Below, in pieces: positions 43,007-52,103 of a stretch of 64,000 nt of DNA (its first letter is position 1; the number at the start of each line of letters is the position of its first letter). The translations under genes and the position numbers were made by a program. The DNA comes from JAUMBM01 sp964645715 (GTDB lineage Bacteria > Bacteroidota > Bacteroidia > Chitinophagales > Saprospiraceae), in NCBI GenBank assembly GCA_964645715.1, contig CAZYAO010000001.1, forward strand, positions 129,729 to 193,728, written 5' to 3'. The notes beneath the pieces are model-generated. The model had not been told where the DNA came from, searched no databases, and worked only from the letters and a program-made list of their open reading frames with translations.

Positions 43007-43478
43007 AATTTTGTTTGTACTATATTGATGATTTTGGTGAGTGAAAAGAACCAATTTTTATTTGTGTTGTGATCTGACTGCTGATTCAGGTGTTAAGGAC
43101 ACAAAAAAAAAGAGACGAAGCAGCTGCTTGTCTCTTTTCGTATTAATAACCCCAAAAAACCAAATGACATTCTATATAAACTCCAAGTACTAAGTTCTAT
43201 TCGAGAAGTACTTGATTGGATACAAAGAAATGGACTTGTTGTTAAAATGCCAAATGTAATTTTGGTTTTTTGCAAAAATTAGCCTTTTTTCTTTTGACGG
43301 GATTTGCTTCTTGGGAGCTGGCAAAGGGGAATAGCTAAAATATCAATGAACTTTTGGGCTCCGGTTGTCTTATATCGGGGTGTAGTTTGCCTGCTGGCTA
43401 GTGCGTGTACTGCATGTTTTTGTCCAGAGAGTGCAAATTAACAAGAATGGCAAACTAGTAAGATCGGGTCAACTTCAT

Positions 43479-43486
43479 TACATTTG
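43479..43486 (+). promoter_or_regulatory. -7 box directly before lepA
   Basis: TACATTTG ends 5 nt before the lepA ATG, so the transcript would begin at about the start codon. Confidence 0.45.
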
Positions 43487-43491
43487 TAGTT

Positions 43492-45282
43492 ATGAAAAAC
43501 ATCAGAAATTTCTGCGTCATCGCACATATTGATCATGGCAAGAGCACTTTGTCTGATCGCCTGCTACAAGTCACCCGTACGGTATCTGATAGGGATCTCA
43601 GGGAACAGACACTAGACGATATGGATCTCGAACGGGAAAGAGGTATTACGATAAAGAGCCATGCAATTCAGCTCAACTATAAGCATACCGACGGACAGGA
43701 GTATATTCTTAATTTGATTGATACACCGGGTCACGTCGATTTTTCCTATGAAGTATCACGATCCATTGCTGCCTGCGAAGGGGCACTCCTGCTGGTTGAT
43801 GCAAGTCAGGGGATACAGGCACAGACAATAAGTAATTTGTACCTTGCTATTGAGCACGATCTCACCATCATTCCTATTCTCAATAAAGTGGATATGGAAA
43901 GTGCCATGGTGGAGGAAGTATCTGAACAGGTAATTGATCTTATTGGCTGTGACGTAGATGATATTGTACTTGCCAGTGGTAAAACAGGCTTAGGGGTTGA
44001 TAAAATTTTGGATGCCATCGTATCCAGAATACCTGCCCCAAAGGGCAATCCGGAGGCTCCACTGCAGGCACTTATTTTTGACTCCATCTTCAATTCATTC
44101 AGAGGAGCAATTGCTAATATCCGGATAATCAATGGTGTACTCAAAAAGGGCGACAAGGTTCGATTTATGAATACCGGTGGTGAGTATACAGCCGATGAAA
44201 TAGGGGTACTTAAGCTGGATTATCAAGCCAAGCCTGAGTTGGCAACAGGCAATGTAGGTTACATAGTGACGGGTATAAAACAGTCGAAAGAGATCAAGGT
44301 AGGTGATACCATCACACTGGCCAATAGGCCCAGTGCGGAGCCTATCAAAGGTTTCGAAGATGTCAAGCCTATGGTGTTTGCCGGAATCTTTCCTATAGAT
44401 AATGATGACTTTGAGGATTTACGGGATAGCTTAGAAAAACTGCAGCTTAATGATGCTAGTCTTGTATTTGAACCAGAGTCCTCCGTAGCTTTAGGTTTTG
44501 GATTCCGATGTGGTTTTCTTGGAATGCTGCATCTCGATATCGTGCAGGAAAGATTGTCGCGTGAATTTAACCAGGATGTAATTACAACGGTTCCTAACGT
44601 AAGTTACTATTGTTATACTACGAGAGAAGGTAAGGCAGTCGTACGAAACCCGGCAGATTTACCGGATCCAACCAATATTGATTACGTAGAGGAACCTTAT
44701 ATAAAAGCCCAGATTATTACCCAACCGCAGTATATTGGTGCTATCATGGAGCTGTGTAACGAAAAGCGGGGTATTCTCAAGAATCAATCTTACCTCACAA
44801 CAGACCGGGTGGAGTTGTTTTTTGAATTACCGCTGGCAGAAATCGTATTTGATTTTTATGACAGATTAAAATCAATATCGAGAGGGTACGCATCCTTTGA
44901 TTATCAACCGCTTGATTACAGAGAAACAGACCTGGTGAGACTTGATATTAAACTAAATAGTGAAAATGTCGATGCTCTTTCAGCATTAGTACACAGAACG
45001 AAAGCTGAAGCGCTGGGGAGGCAAATATGCAGAAAATTAAAGGAACTACTGCCTAGACAGCAATTTCAAATAGCTATACAGGCCGCTGTTGGGGCTAAGA
45101 TTATTGCACGCGAAACTATTTCTGCACTTAGAAAAGATGTCACAGCCAAATGTTATGGTGGTGATATTTCACGAAAGCGGAAACTACTCGAGAAGCAAAA
45201 AGAAGGTAAGAAAAAGATGCGCCAGTTCGGTAAAGTAGAAGTGCCACAGAAGGCATTTATTCAGGTTTTAAAGCTTGATTAA
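43492..45282 (+). CDS. lepA: Elongation factor 4 (LepA), ribosome back-translocating GTPase
   Basis: 596 aa, normal length. GTPase motifs are A-H-I-D-H-G-K-S-T (G1), R-G-I-T-I-K (G2), D-T-P-G-H-V-D-F (G3) and N-K-V-D (G4). The LepA-specific C-terminal domain is present: A-K-I-I-A-R-E-T-I, C-Y-G-G-D-I-S-R-K-R-K-L-L and V-P-Q-K-A-F-I. It acts on the ribosome in the cytoplasm or at the membrane. Confidence 0.97.
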   Translation: MKNIRNFCVIAHIDHGKSTLSDRLLQVTRTVSDRDLREQTLDDMDLERERGITIKSHAIQLNYKHTDGQEYILNLIDTPGHVDFSYEVSRSIAACEGALLLVDASQGIQAQTISNLYLAIEHDLTIIPILNKVDMESAMVEEVSEQVIDLIGCDVDDIVLASGKTGLGVDKILDAIVSRIPAPKGNPEAPLQALIFDSIFNSFRGAIANIRIINGVLKKGDKVRFMNTGGEYTADEIGVLKLDYQAKPELATGNVGYIVTGIKQSKEIKVGDTITLANRPSAEPIKGFEDVKPMVFAGIFPIDNDDFEDLRDSLEKLQLNDASLVFEPESSVALGFGFRCGFLGMLHLDIVQERLSREFNQDVITTVPNVSYYCYTTREGKAVVRNPADLPDPTNIDYVEEPYIKAQIITQPQYIGAIMELCNEKRGILKNQSYLTTDRVELFFELPLAEIVFDFYDRLKSISRGYASFDYQPLDYRETDLVRLDIKLNSENVDALSALVHRTKAEALGRQICRKLKELLPRQQFQIAIQAAVGAKIIARETISALRKDVTAKCYGGDISRKRKLLEKQKEGKKKMRQFGKVEVPQKAFIQVLKLD

Positions 45283-45306
45283 GCTGATAGCACCCAGCAT
45301 AATTGT

Positions 45307-45341
45307 AAATGGCCGCCGGCAGTGAATGCCGACGGCCATTT
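45307..45341 (+). terminator. Terminator hairpin after lepA
   Basis: A 9-bp outer stem (45307-45315 with 45333-45341) and 4-bp inner stem (45318-45321 with 45327-45330). The T-tract after it is weak. Confidence 0.6.
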
Positions 45342-45447
45342 GCATTTCATGCCTCTCAGTTGCTAAAATTGGCAGTTTCTTGCAAAAAAACCGTAAGTGC
45401 TCAATAGATATGCAAGAAGCTAAGATTGCGATGCAGTTAGCATAGAA

Positions 45448-45546
45448 CTAACGAGTTCTGCCGCTCCGTGCTGCTACCAGATGTGACGCCATAATTAAGC
45501 CTGCTCCACAAAGAAATGCTCCGGAAATTACGTAGATAATTAGCAT
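45448..45546 (-). CDS. Candidate 32-aa single-pass membrane protein
   Basis: Short minus-strand frame beginning M-L-I-I-Y-V-I-S-G-A and ending R-S-G-R-T-R. A hydrophobic stretch covers about residues 2-19, followed by a basic tail. The ATG is preceded by AGGGGGAGGT, a strong Shine-Dalgarno-like run that is unusual in this genome. No family recognised. It sits in the space between lepA and the anti-sigma gene. The RBS plus helix-and-basic-tail design make a real mini protein plausible, but codon evidence over 32 residues is weak. Confidence 0.45.
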   Translation of the reverse strand: MLIIYVISGAFLCGAGLIMASHLVAARSGRTR

Positions 45547-45701
45547 GACCTCCCCCTGTTTAAAATTAAGAAACTGTTTCGAAGTAAATGTTCATGGAGG
45601 TAGACGCTAAATTACTAAATAGAAACTAACAGACAAACATTATTTTGTAAAAATTGTGGGTGTCGTAAAAATTTATGAAAATGCAACTACTGTGATGATG
45701 T

Positions 45702-46463
45702 TTAATGGGGATGAATTTCTCCTGTATATGCTACCCGCTGGTCGTTGGGGAAGCGACTGCCCCCCAAGGGCTCAATGGTAAGCATGATTTTTTGAACCTT
45801 AGGAAGATAACTTATAGGTATGAGTTTGAGCTTACTAGATTCTAAAAGATTAGCAGACACGTATCGGTCTTTGATATAGTACCATAGTTGATATTGATGA
45901 TTCGACGGCGGTGCCTGCAGGGCAGCAGTGTTGAGGATGGCTTTGTGGGCTGTTGGATTCCAATAAGCTACTACAGCGTGTTGAGAATTGGTAGTGAGAT
46001 GGTTGGTAAGTTCAATCTGTCTGGTATCCAGATGTGAGAGAATGCTAAACAAATGTGCATCGTAATCCTGGTGAAGGAAATGCTGCTCGAGTAGACTCAT
46101 CTCGGCTCTCTGGCTTTCAAGGGAGTGGCGCAAAATTTTATTTTCCTGCCATAGAACAAAAGAAAAAGTACCCAGGACAAGCGTGGTGATTACAAACAAG
46201 ACGGGGGCATGCCAGTCTGCAAGCCCAGATCGAAGTCTGCTCGTCGAAGGAGTACTTTGAATGATCCGACGCTTATTGGGAGAAGGGGGTATGGACTGGG
46301 AAGCAGCATAGCGCATCAGCGCTTCTTCCATGGCGTTGACTTCTTCCTTGAGTTCAGGGAATGCTTCCAGATACGCTTCTACTTCCTTACTTTCTTCAAG
46401 TGTAGTAAGACCCAGAACGTATTGTTCCAGCAGTCCGGATGAAATGAATTTATGCTTATCCAT
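45702..46463 (-). CDS. RskA-type anti-sigma factor without adjacent sigma gene
   Basis: 253 aa from the ATG at 46463 (M-D-K-H-K-F-I-S-S-G-L-L-E-Q-Y-V-L-G-L), which starts the sigma-binding domain; an ATG five codons upstream is less likely. One membrane helix lies near residues 90-107 (V-L-F-V-I-T-T-L-V-L-G-T-F-S-F). The periplasmic part resembles RskA (Y-Q-L-W-Y-Y-I near 200, I-M-L-T-I-E-P-L-G-G-S). It would hold an ECF sigma factor inactive at the inner membrane. Such genes usually sit next to their sigma factor, but none is present within the flanking few kb. Confidence 0.82.
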   Translation of the reverse strand: MDKHKFISSGLLEQYVLGLTTLEESKEVEAYLEAFPELKEEVNAMEEALMRYAASQSIPPSPNKRRIIQSTPSTSRLRSGLADWHAPVLFVITTLVLGTFSFVLWQENKILRHSLESQRAEMSLLEQHFLHQDYDAHLFSILSHLDTRQIELTNHLTTNSQHAVVAYWNPTAHKAILNTAALQAPPSNHQYQLWYYIKDRYVSANLLESSKLKLIPISYLPKVQKIMLTIEPLGGSRFPNDQRVAYTGEIHPH

Positions 46464-46698
46464 CAATTGGGAAATCAAAGTTGTGCTTCGCTAAGTACGG
46501 AACGCAAAAGGAACAGCTTTGTTCATGAATCAATTTGTAAATGCGTTCATTTCCTTAGAAATCAATGGATAGTATGTATGCAAAAAAGCAGTGAACTTTG
46601 CTGAAAAAATACAGCAAATTGATACTTCAAGTAAGCAACAATAGAGGGTGGGAGAGTACAGTGGAAAAGTACGGAATATTCTTAAATGAACGAAGTGG

Positions 46699-46875
46699 CT
46701 ATGCCGCTTCTTCGGCAGGTTTACCCTGCTGTTGAGAGAGGGTACCGGATGTGGAATCAGACGAAGTGTGTTTTCTATTAAAAAGACGAATGTCCTTTTG
46801 GATAGTATTCCAATTCATGTACAACGCCCCAGTGGCAAGAATACACAGCAAAATGATGTCTTCATTCGATATCAT
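46699..46875 (-). CDS. Candidate 58-aa membrane protein
   Basis: Minus-strand frame M-I-S-N-E-D-I-I-L-L-C-I-L-A-T-G-A-L-Y to Q-Q-Q-G-K-P-A-E-E-A-A. One hydrophobic segment (residues ~7-20) is followed by a basic stretch (K-D-I-R-L-F-N-R-K-H) and a polar tail. No family recognised and no clear ribosome-binding site. A TAnnTTTG match at 47215-47208 lies about 330 nt upstream, too far to count as its promoter with confidence. Confidence 0.35.
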   Translation of the reverse strand: MISNEDIILLCILATGALYMNWNTIQKDIRLFNRKHTSSDSTSGTLSQQQGKPAEEAA

Positions 46876-47274
46876 AAAATCAAAATTTTACAGCAAGGAG
46901 GCTGTATGAAAAAATAGACACTTAGCCGAATCCGCAAATGCTGCGAATGACTGAAAGAATGCAGAGGTAATCTCTGAATCAAAATTGGATGAAGTTGCCT
47001 TTTTGTGTGAAGACCAGTACGTAATGCGTGTAAACCAACGAGATGCAGATTTTGATTGTACAAAATGCACAGAATCTAGCTCACACCACACCCAGTACAG
47101 GCCGTGCTGTATCAAATAAGGTGAGTAAATGGACAAAACTGGGTGAGAAAAAGCTATTGAAGAGCAGGGAAGGCAGACTTAAAATCTGCTGATTTACATA
47201 TTAATGACAAATGTAACAGATTTCATAGTAAAATGCAATAATGTATCGAAAAAATGAGTAAATAATTATAGATT
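46876..47274. other. Gene-free interval downstream of the alpha/beta hydrolase gene
   Basis: About 400 nt with no gene that I can support. It contains a hairpin at 47182-47223 (see separate entry); otherwise I see nothing in it. Confidence 0.5.
47182..47223. terminator. Inverted repeat downstream of the alpha/beta hydrolase gene
   Basis: AAATCTG (47182-47188) and TTACAT (47194-47199) pair with ATGTAA (47211-47216) and CAGATTT (47217-47223), with a small bulge. It lies 50 nt past the stop of the minus-strand hydrolase and may end its transcript. No clear T-tract. Confidence 0.4.
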
Positions 47275-48102
47275 TCAGAAAGCACTTCGTGCCTGTGCGA
47301 ATTGTTGGCAGTACATTAAAAAGTTGCGAATGATGAGTTGTGTTTGTCTGGAAGCTTCAAACATGGCCATATGAGCAACTTTATCTAGTAGATAGATGCT
47401 TGAAATTTGAGGTAGTAGAATCTGCGCAAGGCTTTCTTGGGACGGAATCGTGATGTCTTCTTTCCCAATGATGAATAATACGGGTACTTTACTTTTTTGA
47501 AGAACCTTAGTCCGATCGGGGCGCGAAATCATTGCATTTAGTGCGTCTACAAGGCCGCGGGCTTTGATTCCAGATGCCCTGTGTATAAGGGTGTCCAATG
47601 TAAAAGGATTACTACTGGAAAATCTTGAAGTAAAAAGCTTCGGAATGAGCTGTTTGATATAGAGCAAATGGCCGTGCTTTTCTATAAAATCGATTTGTTT
47701 TTGTCGATCCAATTTTTTTTCAGTTGTATCCTGAAAGGGATGAGAGTGAACTAAACCTAATCCACGAACTATCTCCGGATATTTTTCAGCAATTGCCAGT
47801 GCAATGTAACCGCCCATGGAATGTCCTAGCAAGTAGCAATTGGATAGCTTTAGATGTTGAATGACAGAGTAGACTGTAGCAGCGTAGTCTTCTATGTTTG
47901 CATGTATTTGGCGGAGTAAATCAGAATTTCCAAATCCGGGTAAATCGATAGAGAGTGTCTTGAAATTATATCGGTGTAATTCTTCTTCAACATCTATCCA
48001 AATCCTTCTGTCTTCACAAAACCCATGAAGAAGAACTACTGTTTCACCTTTGCCGGTAAATTGATAAGCGATTTTTTGTTCGTTAAGTGTGATGAAAGAC
48101 AT
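47275..48102 (-). CDS. Alpha/beta hydrolase
   Basis: 275 aa from the ATG at 48102. A TACATTTG box at 48126-48119 lies just upstream, so the longer reading to 48156 would start before the promoter. Typical fold motifs: V-V-L-L-H-G-F-C-E-D-R-R oxyanion loop near residue 23, nucleophile in L-G-H-S-M-G-G (Ser near 94), acid G-K-E-D near 219 and His in V-A-H-M-A-M near 246. It is probably a small esterase or hydrolase in the cytoplasm. It is divergent from the phosphatase gene, with overlapping upstream regions. Confidence 0.88.
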   Translation of the reverse strand: MSFITLNEQKIAYQFTGKGETVVLLHGFCEDRRIWIDVEEELHRYNFKTLSIDLPGFGNSDLLRQIHANIEDYAATVYSVIQHLKLSNCYLLGHSMGGYIALAIAEKYPEIVRGLGLVHSHPFQDTTEKKLDRQKQIDFIEKHGHLLYIKQLIPKLFTSRFSSSNPFTLDTLIHRASGIKARGLVDALNAMISRPDRTKVLQKSKVPVLFIIGKEDITIPSQESLAQILLPQISSIYLLDKVAHMAMFEASRQTQLIIRNFLMYCQQFAQARSAF

Positions 48103-48118
48103 TATTATTGACTTTGCA

Positions 48119-48126
48119 CAAATGTA
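48119..48126 (-). promoter_or_regulatory. -7 box for the alpha/beta hydrolase gene
   Basis: TACATTTG on the minus strand, 16 nt before the ATG at 48102. Confidence 0.45.
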
Positions 48127-48156
48127 GGCATGCTTTAGTGAATTGCCAAATTCCAT

Positions 48157-48164
48157 TATCTTTG
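48157..48164 (+). promoter_or_regulatory. -7 box for the PP2C phosphatase gene
   Basis: TATCTTTG on the plus strand; the transcript would start near 48169, supporting the ATG at 48206 as the translation start. Confidence 0.45.
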
Positions 48165-48205
48165 AGCAGCAACTCTTCTTTCCTTTCCAACGGAAGTACT
48201 ATGCC

Positions 48206-49477
48206 ATGGCAGACTTAGGATCTTTTCAGCAGAATTTTGTAAAAATCACTAGCCTGGAACGGGAGCTTCATTTGAGGCAGTTGCAAATAATCAGGCTATT
48301 GAATATAACCCAGGCGATAAACAATAATGTCACTGCAAAGGACTTATTTAGAATGTACCATGACTTTTTGGCGTGGGAGCTGGAGGTAAAAAAATTTGCA
48401 CTCTTTATTCCAGAGGAGCAAACTGGTGAGTGGTTGTGCGCAACACATGAAGGAGTGGATGAATCAGTTGTTATGTTAGCTCCATTAAATGAATTAACAC
48501 AATTTACCCAACTCGTCAACCTGGACCATCAGGAACAACATTTTCTCCGGGAGTTTGATCTGGTCATACCTGTTTTACACAAAGAACTGCCTATTGCCTA
48601 TGTGTTTATCGGTGGTTTTGCGGAGCATGTAGATGTTTACGGTAAGGTGCAGTTTATTACAACGATAACCAATATAATTGCGGTTGCTATAGAGAATAAA
48701 AGATTATTTAAGCGACAACTGGAACAGGAGCGACTTAGAAGAGATATGGAGCTGGCTGTTGAAATGCAGCGACTTTTGATACCTCAACGATTACCTCATA
48801 AGTCTTGCTACGAACTAGCGAGTATATACAAACCACAATTTGGGGTAGGGGGGGATTATTTTGATTACATCGAATTTCCGGATGGTAAGCTTGTTTTCTG
48901 TATAGGGGATATTTCGGGCAAAGGTATTTCTGCCGCCTTGTTGATGGCTAATTTTCAGGCTAATTTCCATACGCTAATCAATAAGCGAACGGATTTAGAC
49001 GAGTTTATAGCGGATCTTAATCAAACAGTCAATAGAACTACCCGAGGGGAAAGATTTTTGACATTTTTTATCGCTGAATACGATATGGTGTCTCACAAAC
49101 TAAGATACGTTAACGCGGGGCACAATCCACCTGTACTTTTTAGTCAGAACGGAATGGAATTACTGCGAGAGGGTTGTACTTTATTGGGATCGTTTCAACA
49201 ATTGCCAGCAATTGCGATTGGAGAAGTTGAATTGTGTGCTGAAGCTTTTGTTCTTGCATATACAGACGGATTAACAGATTTGCAAAACGTAGACGGAGAC
49301 TACTTTGATGAATTACTGTTACATGATTTTGTAGCCCAACATCATCAATGTTCACCTGCAGAATTTAATAGAAGACTCGCGGAGAGGCTTGAAATATTTA
49401 AAGGAGAGGCAGGTTACCCGGATGATTTTACAGTACTAACTGCCCGGTTTATTCCAGATTCTACTCCTTGTAAATAA
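48206..49477 (+). CDS. SpoIIE/PP2C-type serine phosphatase with GAF-like sensor domain
   Basis: 423 aa from the ATG at 48206, the first after the -7 box. Residues ~20-180 are helical and GAF-like; a coiled helix (E-Q-E-R-L-R-R-D-M-E-L-A) links to the phosphatase domain. Metal-binding motifs: G-V-G-G-D-Y-F-D near 212, C-I-G-D-I-S-G-K-G-I near 231, N-A-G-H-N-P-P near 300, Y-T-D-G-L-T-D near 348 and D-D-F-T-V-L near 410. Such enzymes dephosphorylate anti-sigma-factor antagonists in partner-switching control. No kinase or antagonist gene is adjacent. Confidence 0.88.
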   Translation: MADLGSFQQNFVKITSLERELHLRQLQIIRLLNITQAINNNVTAKDLFRMYHDFLAWELEVKKFALFIPEEQTGEWLCATHEGVDESVVMLAPLNELTQFTQLVNLDHQEQHFLREFDLVIPVLHKELPIAYVFIGGFAEHVDVYGKVQFITTITNIIAVAIENKRLFKRQLEQERLRRDMELAVEMQRLLIPQRLPHKSCYELASIYKPQFGVGGDYFDYIEFPDGKLVFCIGDISGKGISAALLMANFQANFHTLINKRTDLDEFIADLNQTVNRTTRGERFLTFFIAEYDMVSHKLRYVNAGHNPPVLFSQNGMELLREGCTLLGSFQQLPAIAIGEVELCAEAFVLAYTDGLTDLQNVDGDYFDELLLHDFVAQHHQCSPAEFNRRLAERLEIFKGEAGYPDDFTVLTARFIPDSTPCK

Positions 49478-49481
49478 AAAA

Positions 49482-49503
49482 AGCCATCCCCTTTGGGATG
49501 GCT
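49482..49503 (-). terminator. Intrinsic terminator of the repeat-adhesin gene
   Basis: A 9-bp stem (49482-49490 with 49495-49503), 4-nt loop. Read on the minus strand it is followed by seven T, so it ends the adhesin transcript. Those same bases include the stop codon region of the convergent phosphatase gene. Confidence 0.8.
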
Positions 49504-49548
49504 CAAAACTCGCGTATGTAATGAAACCGTGTGGGAAAAAACTAATGC

Positions 49549-51873
49549 TTACTTAATAATTATTGGCTGAGTGCGAGTTGTTATTGAATTAGATATATGA
49601 AGTATGTACTGACCGGCAGGAAGGCTGCTGGCATCGATTATTGTTGACCGCTGGCCTGAACCAACGCGTTGGCGTAGGACAGGTCTGCCTAACAGATTCA
49701 ACACAACGATATCAGTTGTGGAAGGCAGATCGGTATTGAAGACAATATTGATGTAGTCAGAAGCTGGGTTAGGGAAAACAGCAACCGTAAATTCGTTTTG
49801 TTGGATTTCGGAGTTGCTTACAACAACTACCGACTTACAATCAGATGTTACACTACAGCCATTGAGTGACACAATTACTGCGTAGGAACCTGTACTAGTA
49901 GGTGTAAATGACAAGAGGTTAGCTCCGGGAATAGGCTGGAGTGTAGAGCAATCAATCCATTGATAGCTAGCTCCTGCAATTAGTGGCGTGATTAAGTTGC
50001 CTTCAAATTCAATGATTGATGCTTCCAGATCAACTACTCGTAGATTCAAGATAACCAATGAATCACAACCATATTGGTTTTGCAAGGAATCTGTGTAGGT
50101 ACCAGACTGAGTTAGTTCGAACCCGCCGAAAAGGAAAAGCTCACCAGCACAAATGCTTGCTTCAAGTTGTGTTGGCGCACTATTTGGAAGGATTGTTAAA
50201 CTCAACTCAATAACAGAGTCACAGCCATTGGAAGAGGCATTCTCCAATACAAAAGTATAGTTTCCGCTCTCCGTTAGTGGTTCATTGAGATAGGTGTATG
50301 GAGATTCGCAAGTTTCGACCGTGATTGGGTTGCGGGCTGCGGGTAGGACAGATAGATTTATAGTCACAATTGAGTCACAACCTTCCTGGCTAACAAACGT
50401 GAAGGGGTACAAACCAGCAGTTGTCAGTTGTTGTCCGCCGAAGTTAAAAAAGTCACCTTCGCAAATCGTTACTCCAATAGCAGTACTCAAAGGTGGGGTT
50501 ACACTTAGTACAAGCGTAGCTGTAGTATCGCAGCCATCCACTGCGGGTATGGTCAGTTGATATGTGCCACTTGCTGTAAATGAAGAACCCAAGAACGTGT
50601 AACTATCTCCAGAACATATTTGTGCAGTAAATTGTACTTCAGGGGCAGGAATTACGGTTAACTGGAGGAATACGATTGAGTCGCACCCACCAATGACTGA
50701 CTGTAAGGTGTCGCTATAAAGCCCTGTTTCATTTAGTTCGATTCCTTGAAAACTATACGTTTCGTTGGAACAGATGGAGGCTTGTAAAGTAGTCTCTAAA
50801 GGGGAAGTAAAGGCTATATCAAGCAGTGTGAGTGAATCACAACCATTACTTCCGATGGAAAGCTTCGTATAGACGCCTGTTTCTGTAATCTCGTCACCAT
50901 CAAAAAAGTAGGAAGTGCCCGGGCATTGTCTAATCGTAATTAACTCAAGACCTAAGGGAAGCCATTCTATAGTCAGGTAAACAACGGAATCACAGCCTAC
51001 CGTAGATGTAAATAAGTATTCATAAGTTCCTTCGTCCGTGAGGATATCTCCATTGTACTCAAAAGTACTACCCTCGCAAATTTGGCTAACTAGATAAGTT
51101 GTATCAAGTGTGGAAATTTGCAGGCTTAACTGCATGGTTGAGTCACAACCATTTTGACCGATATAAGTGAAAGAATAAGTTCCGGCTTCATTAAATTCTT
51201 GACCTTCAAAAGTAAAAGTGGATCCTGGACATATAGTTGCCTCCTGAACAATTAAAGGGCTGCTTAGAGCAGTAAGCTCAAGAACTACTAATGAATCACA
51301 ACCATTTGCTGCCGGCAAAAGAGCGGTATACACACCCGTTGTTGTCAATAGTTCACCATTGAAGGGTAAGCCGATATTTTCGCAAACGGTTTCATTGAGT
51401 AATGTCAATGAGTGATAAAGTACTTCAAGTGACAATTCTACGGTTGAATCACAGCCCAACGAAGATGTCATTGTTAGGCTGTAAACGCCAGCGTCAAAAT
51501 ATTCAACTCCTCCAAGTTCATAACTTTCGCCCTCGCAAATGGTGGCATTAACGGATAAGTTATAGGTTGGAAGGACGCTGAGTTCAAGGATTACTGTAGA
51601 GTCACTTCCGTCTTGGGCGGTGTAAGTAGCCGAATAAGTGCCCGCAGTTACCAGCGTCTGGCCATCAAATTCATATGTTTCTCCTTCACAGATGCTTTGA
51701 ACCAATACTGTATCAGATATAATAGAATTAGTAGCGGCATGCCAAATAGGACTGGCAGATAAGCTGATAACTCCAGCAAGGAAGAAGGCAGGAAAAAAGG
51801 AAAAGAGTTTTAACACTAGTTTCGAACGAGAGTCAACTACTAGCATACGCGAAGCAGAGTTTTTAATCAGCAT
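49549..51873 (-). CDS. Secreted repeat adhesin with T9SS type A sorting domain
   Basis: 774 aa from the ATG at 51873 (M-L-I-K-N-S-A-S), giving a long signal segment with hydrophobic core F-S-F-F-P-A-F-F-L-A-G-V-I. Eleven tandem ~51-residue repeats follow, each with an opening I-C-E-G-x-x-Y-x-F-x-G and a G-C-D-S near position 32, so each can form one disulfide. The first repeat has G-S-D-S, leaving its cysteine unpaired. Then comes a beta-sandwich segment with S-Y-Q-W-I-D-C and a C-terminal sorting domain (V-F-P-N-P-A-S-D-Y-I-N-I, L-P-A-G-Q-Y-I-L). Probably a cell-surface adhesin or matrix protein exported by type IX secretion. Confidence 0.87.
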   Translation of the reverse strand: MLIKNSASRMLVVDSRSKLVLKLFSFFPAFFLAGVISLSASPIWHAATNSIISDTVLVQSICEGETYEFDGQTLVTAGTYSATYTAQDGSDSTVILELSVLPTYNLSVNATICEGESYELGGVEYFDAGVYSLTMTSSLGCDSTVELSLEVLYHSLTLLNETVCENIGLPFNGELLTTTGVYTALLPAANGCDSLVVLELTALSSPLIVQEATICPGSTFTFEGQEFNEAGTYSFTYIGQNGCDSTMQLSLQISTLDTTYLVSQICEGSTFEYNGDILTDEGTYEYLFTSTVGCDSVVYLTIEWLPLGLELITIRQCPGTSYFFDGDEITETGVYTKLSIGSNGCDSLTLLDIAFTSPLETTLQASICSNETYSFQGIELNETGLYSDTLQSVIGGCDSIVFLQLTVIPAPEVQFTAQICSGDSYTFLGSSFTASGTYQLTIPAVDGCDTTATLVLSVTPPLSTAIGVTICEGDFFNFGGQQLTTAGLYPFTFVSQEGCDSIVTINLSVLPAARNPITVETCESPYTYLNEPLTESGNYTFVLENASSNGCDSVIELSLTILPNSAPTQLEASICAGELFLFGGFELTQSGTYTDSLQNQYGCDSLVILNLRVVDLEASIIEFEGNLITPLIAGASYQWIDCSTLQPIPGANLLSFTPTSTGSYAVIVSLNGCSVTSDCKSVVVVSNSEIQQNEFTVAVFPNPASDYINIVFNTDLPSTTDIVVLNLLGRPVLRQRVGSGQRSTIIDASSLPAGQYILHISNSITTRTQPIIIK

Positions 51874-52064
51874 GAATTTAGTTTTTGGTAATATGATAAG
51901 ACAAACAATGTGTGACAACTAAAGAACAAGGTTTGGGTAAATTCACAAACACCACAAATTTCGATGAACCTTGTAATACAATAATTAAAAACAAATTAAA
52001 AAGGCATTAAATAATATTTTTTAAAAACATTAAGTTTTTTTTAGAAAAAATAAAAACAAATAAT

Positions 52065-52072
52065 TATATTTG
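52065..52072 (+). promoter_or_regulatory. -7 box for the glucosaminidase gene
   Basis: TATATTTG, 31 nt before the ATG at 52104, in an AT-rich stretch. Confidence 0.4.
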
Positions 52073-52103
52073 TGTAGCTAACCCATAATGTAAGTTGAGA
52101 AGT

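Larger units (their letters stand above)
42939..43491. other. Gene-free interval between rpmH and lepA
   Basis: No gene recognised. It contains the rpmH terminator (42974-43006), a second hairpin with flanking A and T runs near 43107-43137 (AAAAGAGAC/GTCTCTTTT around a palindromic centre), and the lepA -7 box at its end. The rest shows no clear feature. Confidence 0.5.

Noticed and set aside
42939..43491. Search for rnpA or an RNase P RNA after rpmH
   Set aside because: No frame or RNase P RNA core motif could be seen.
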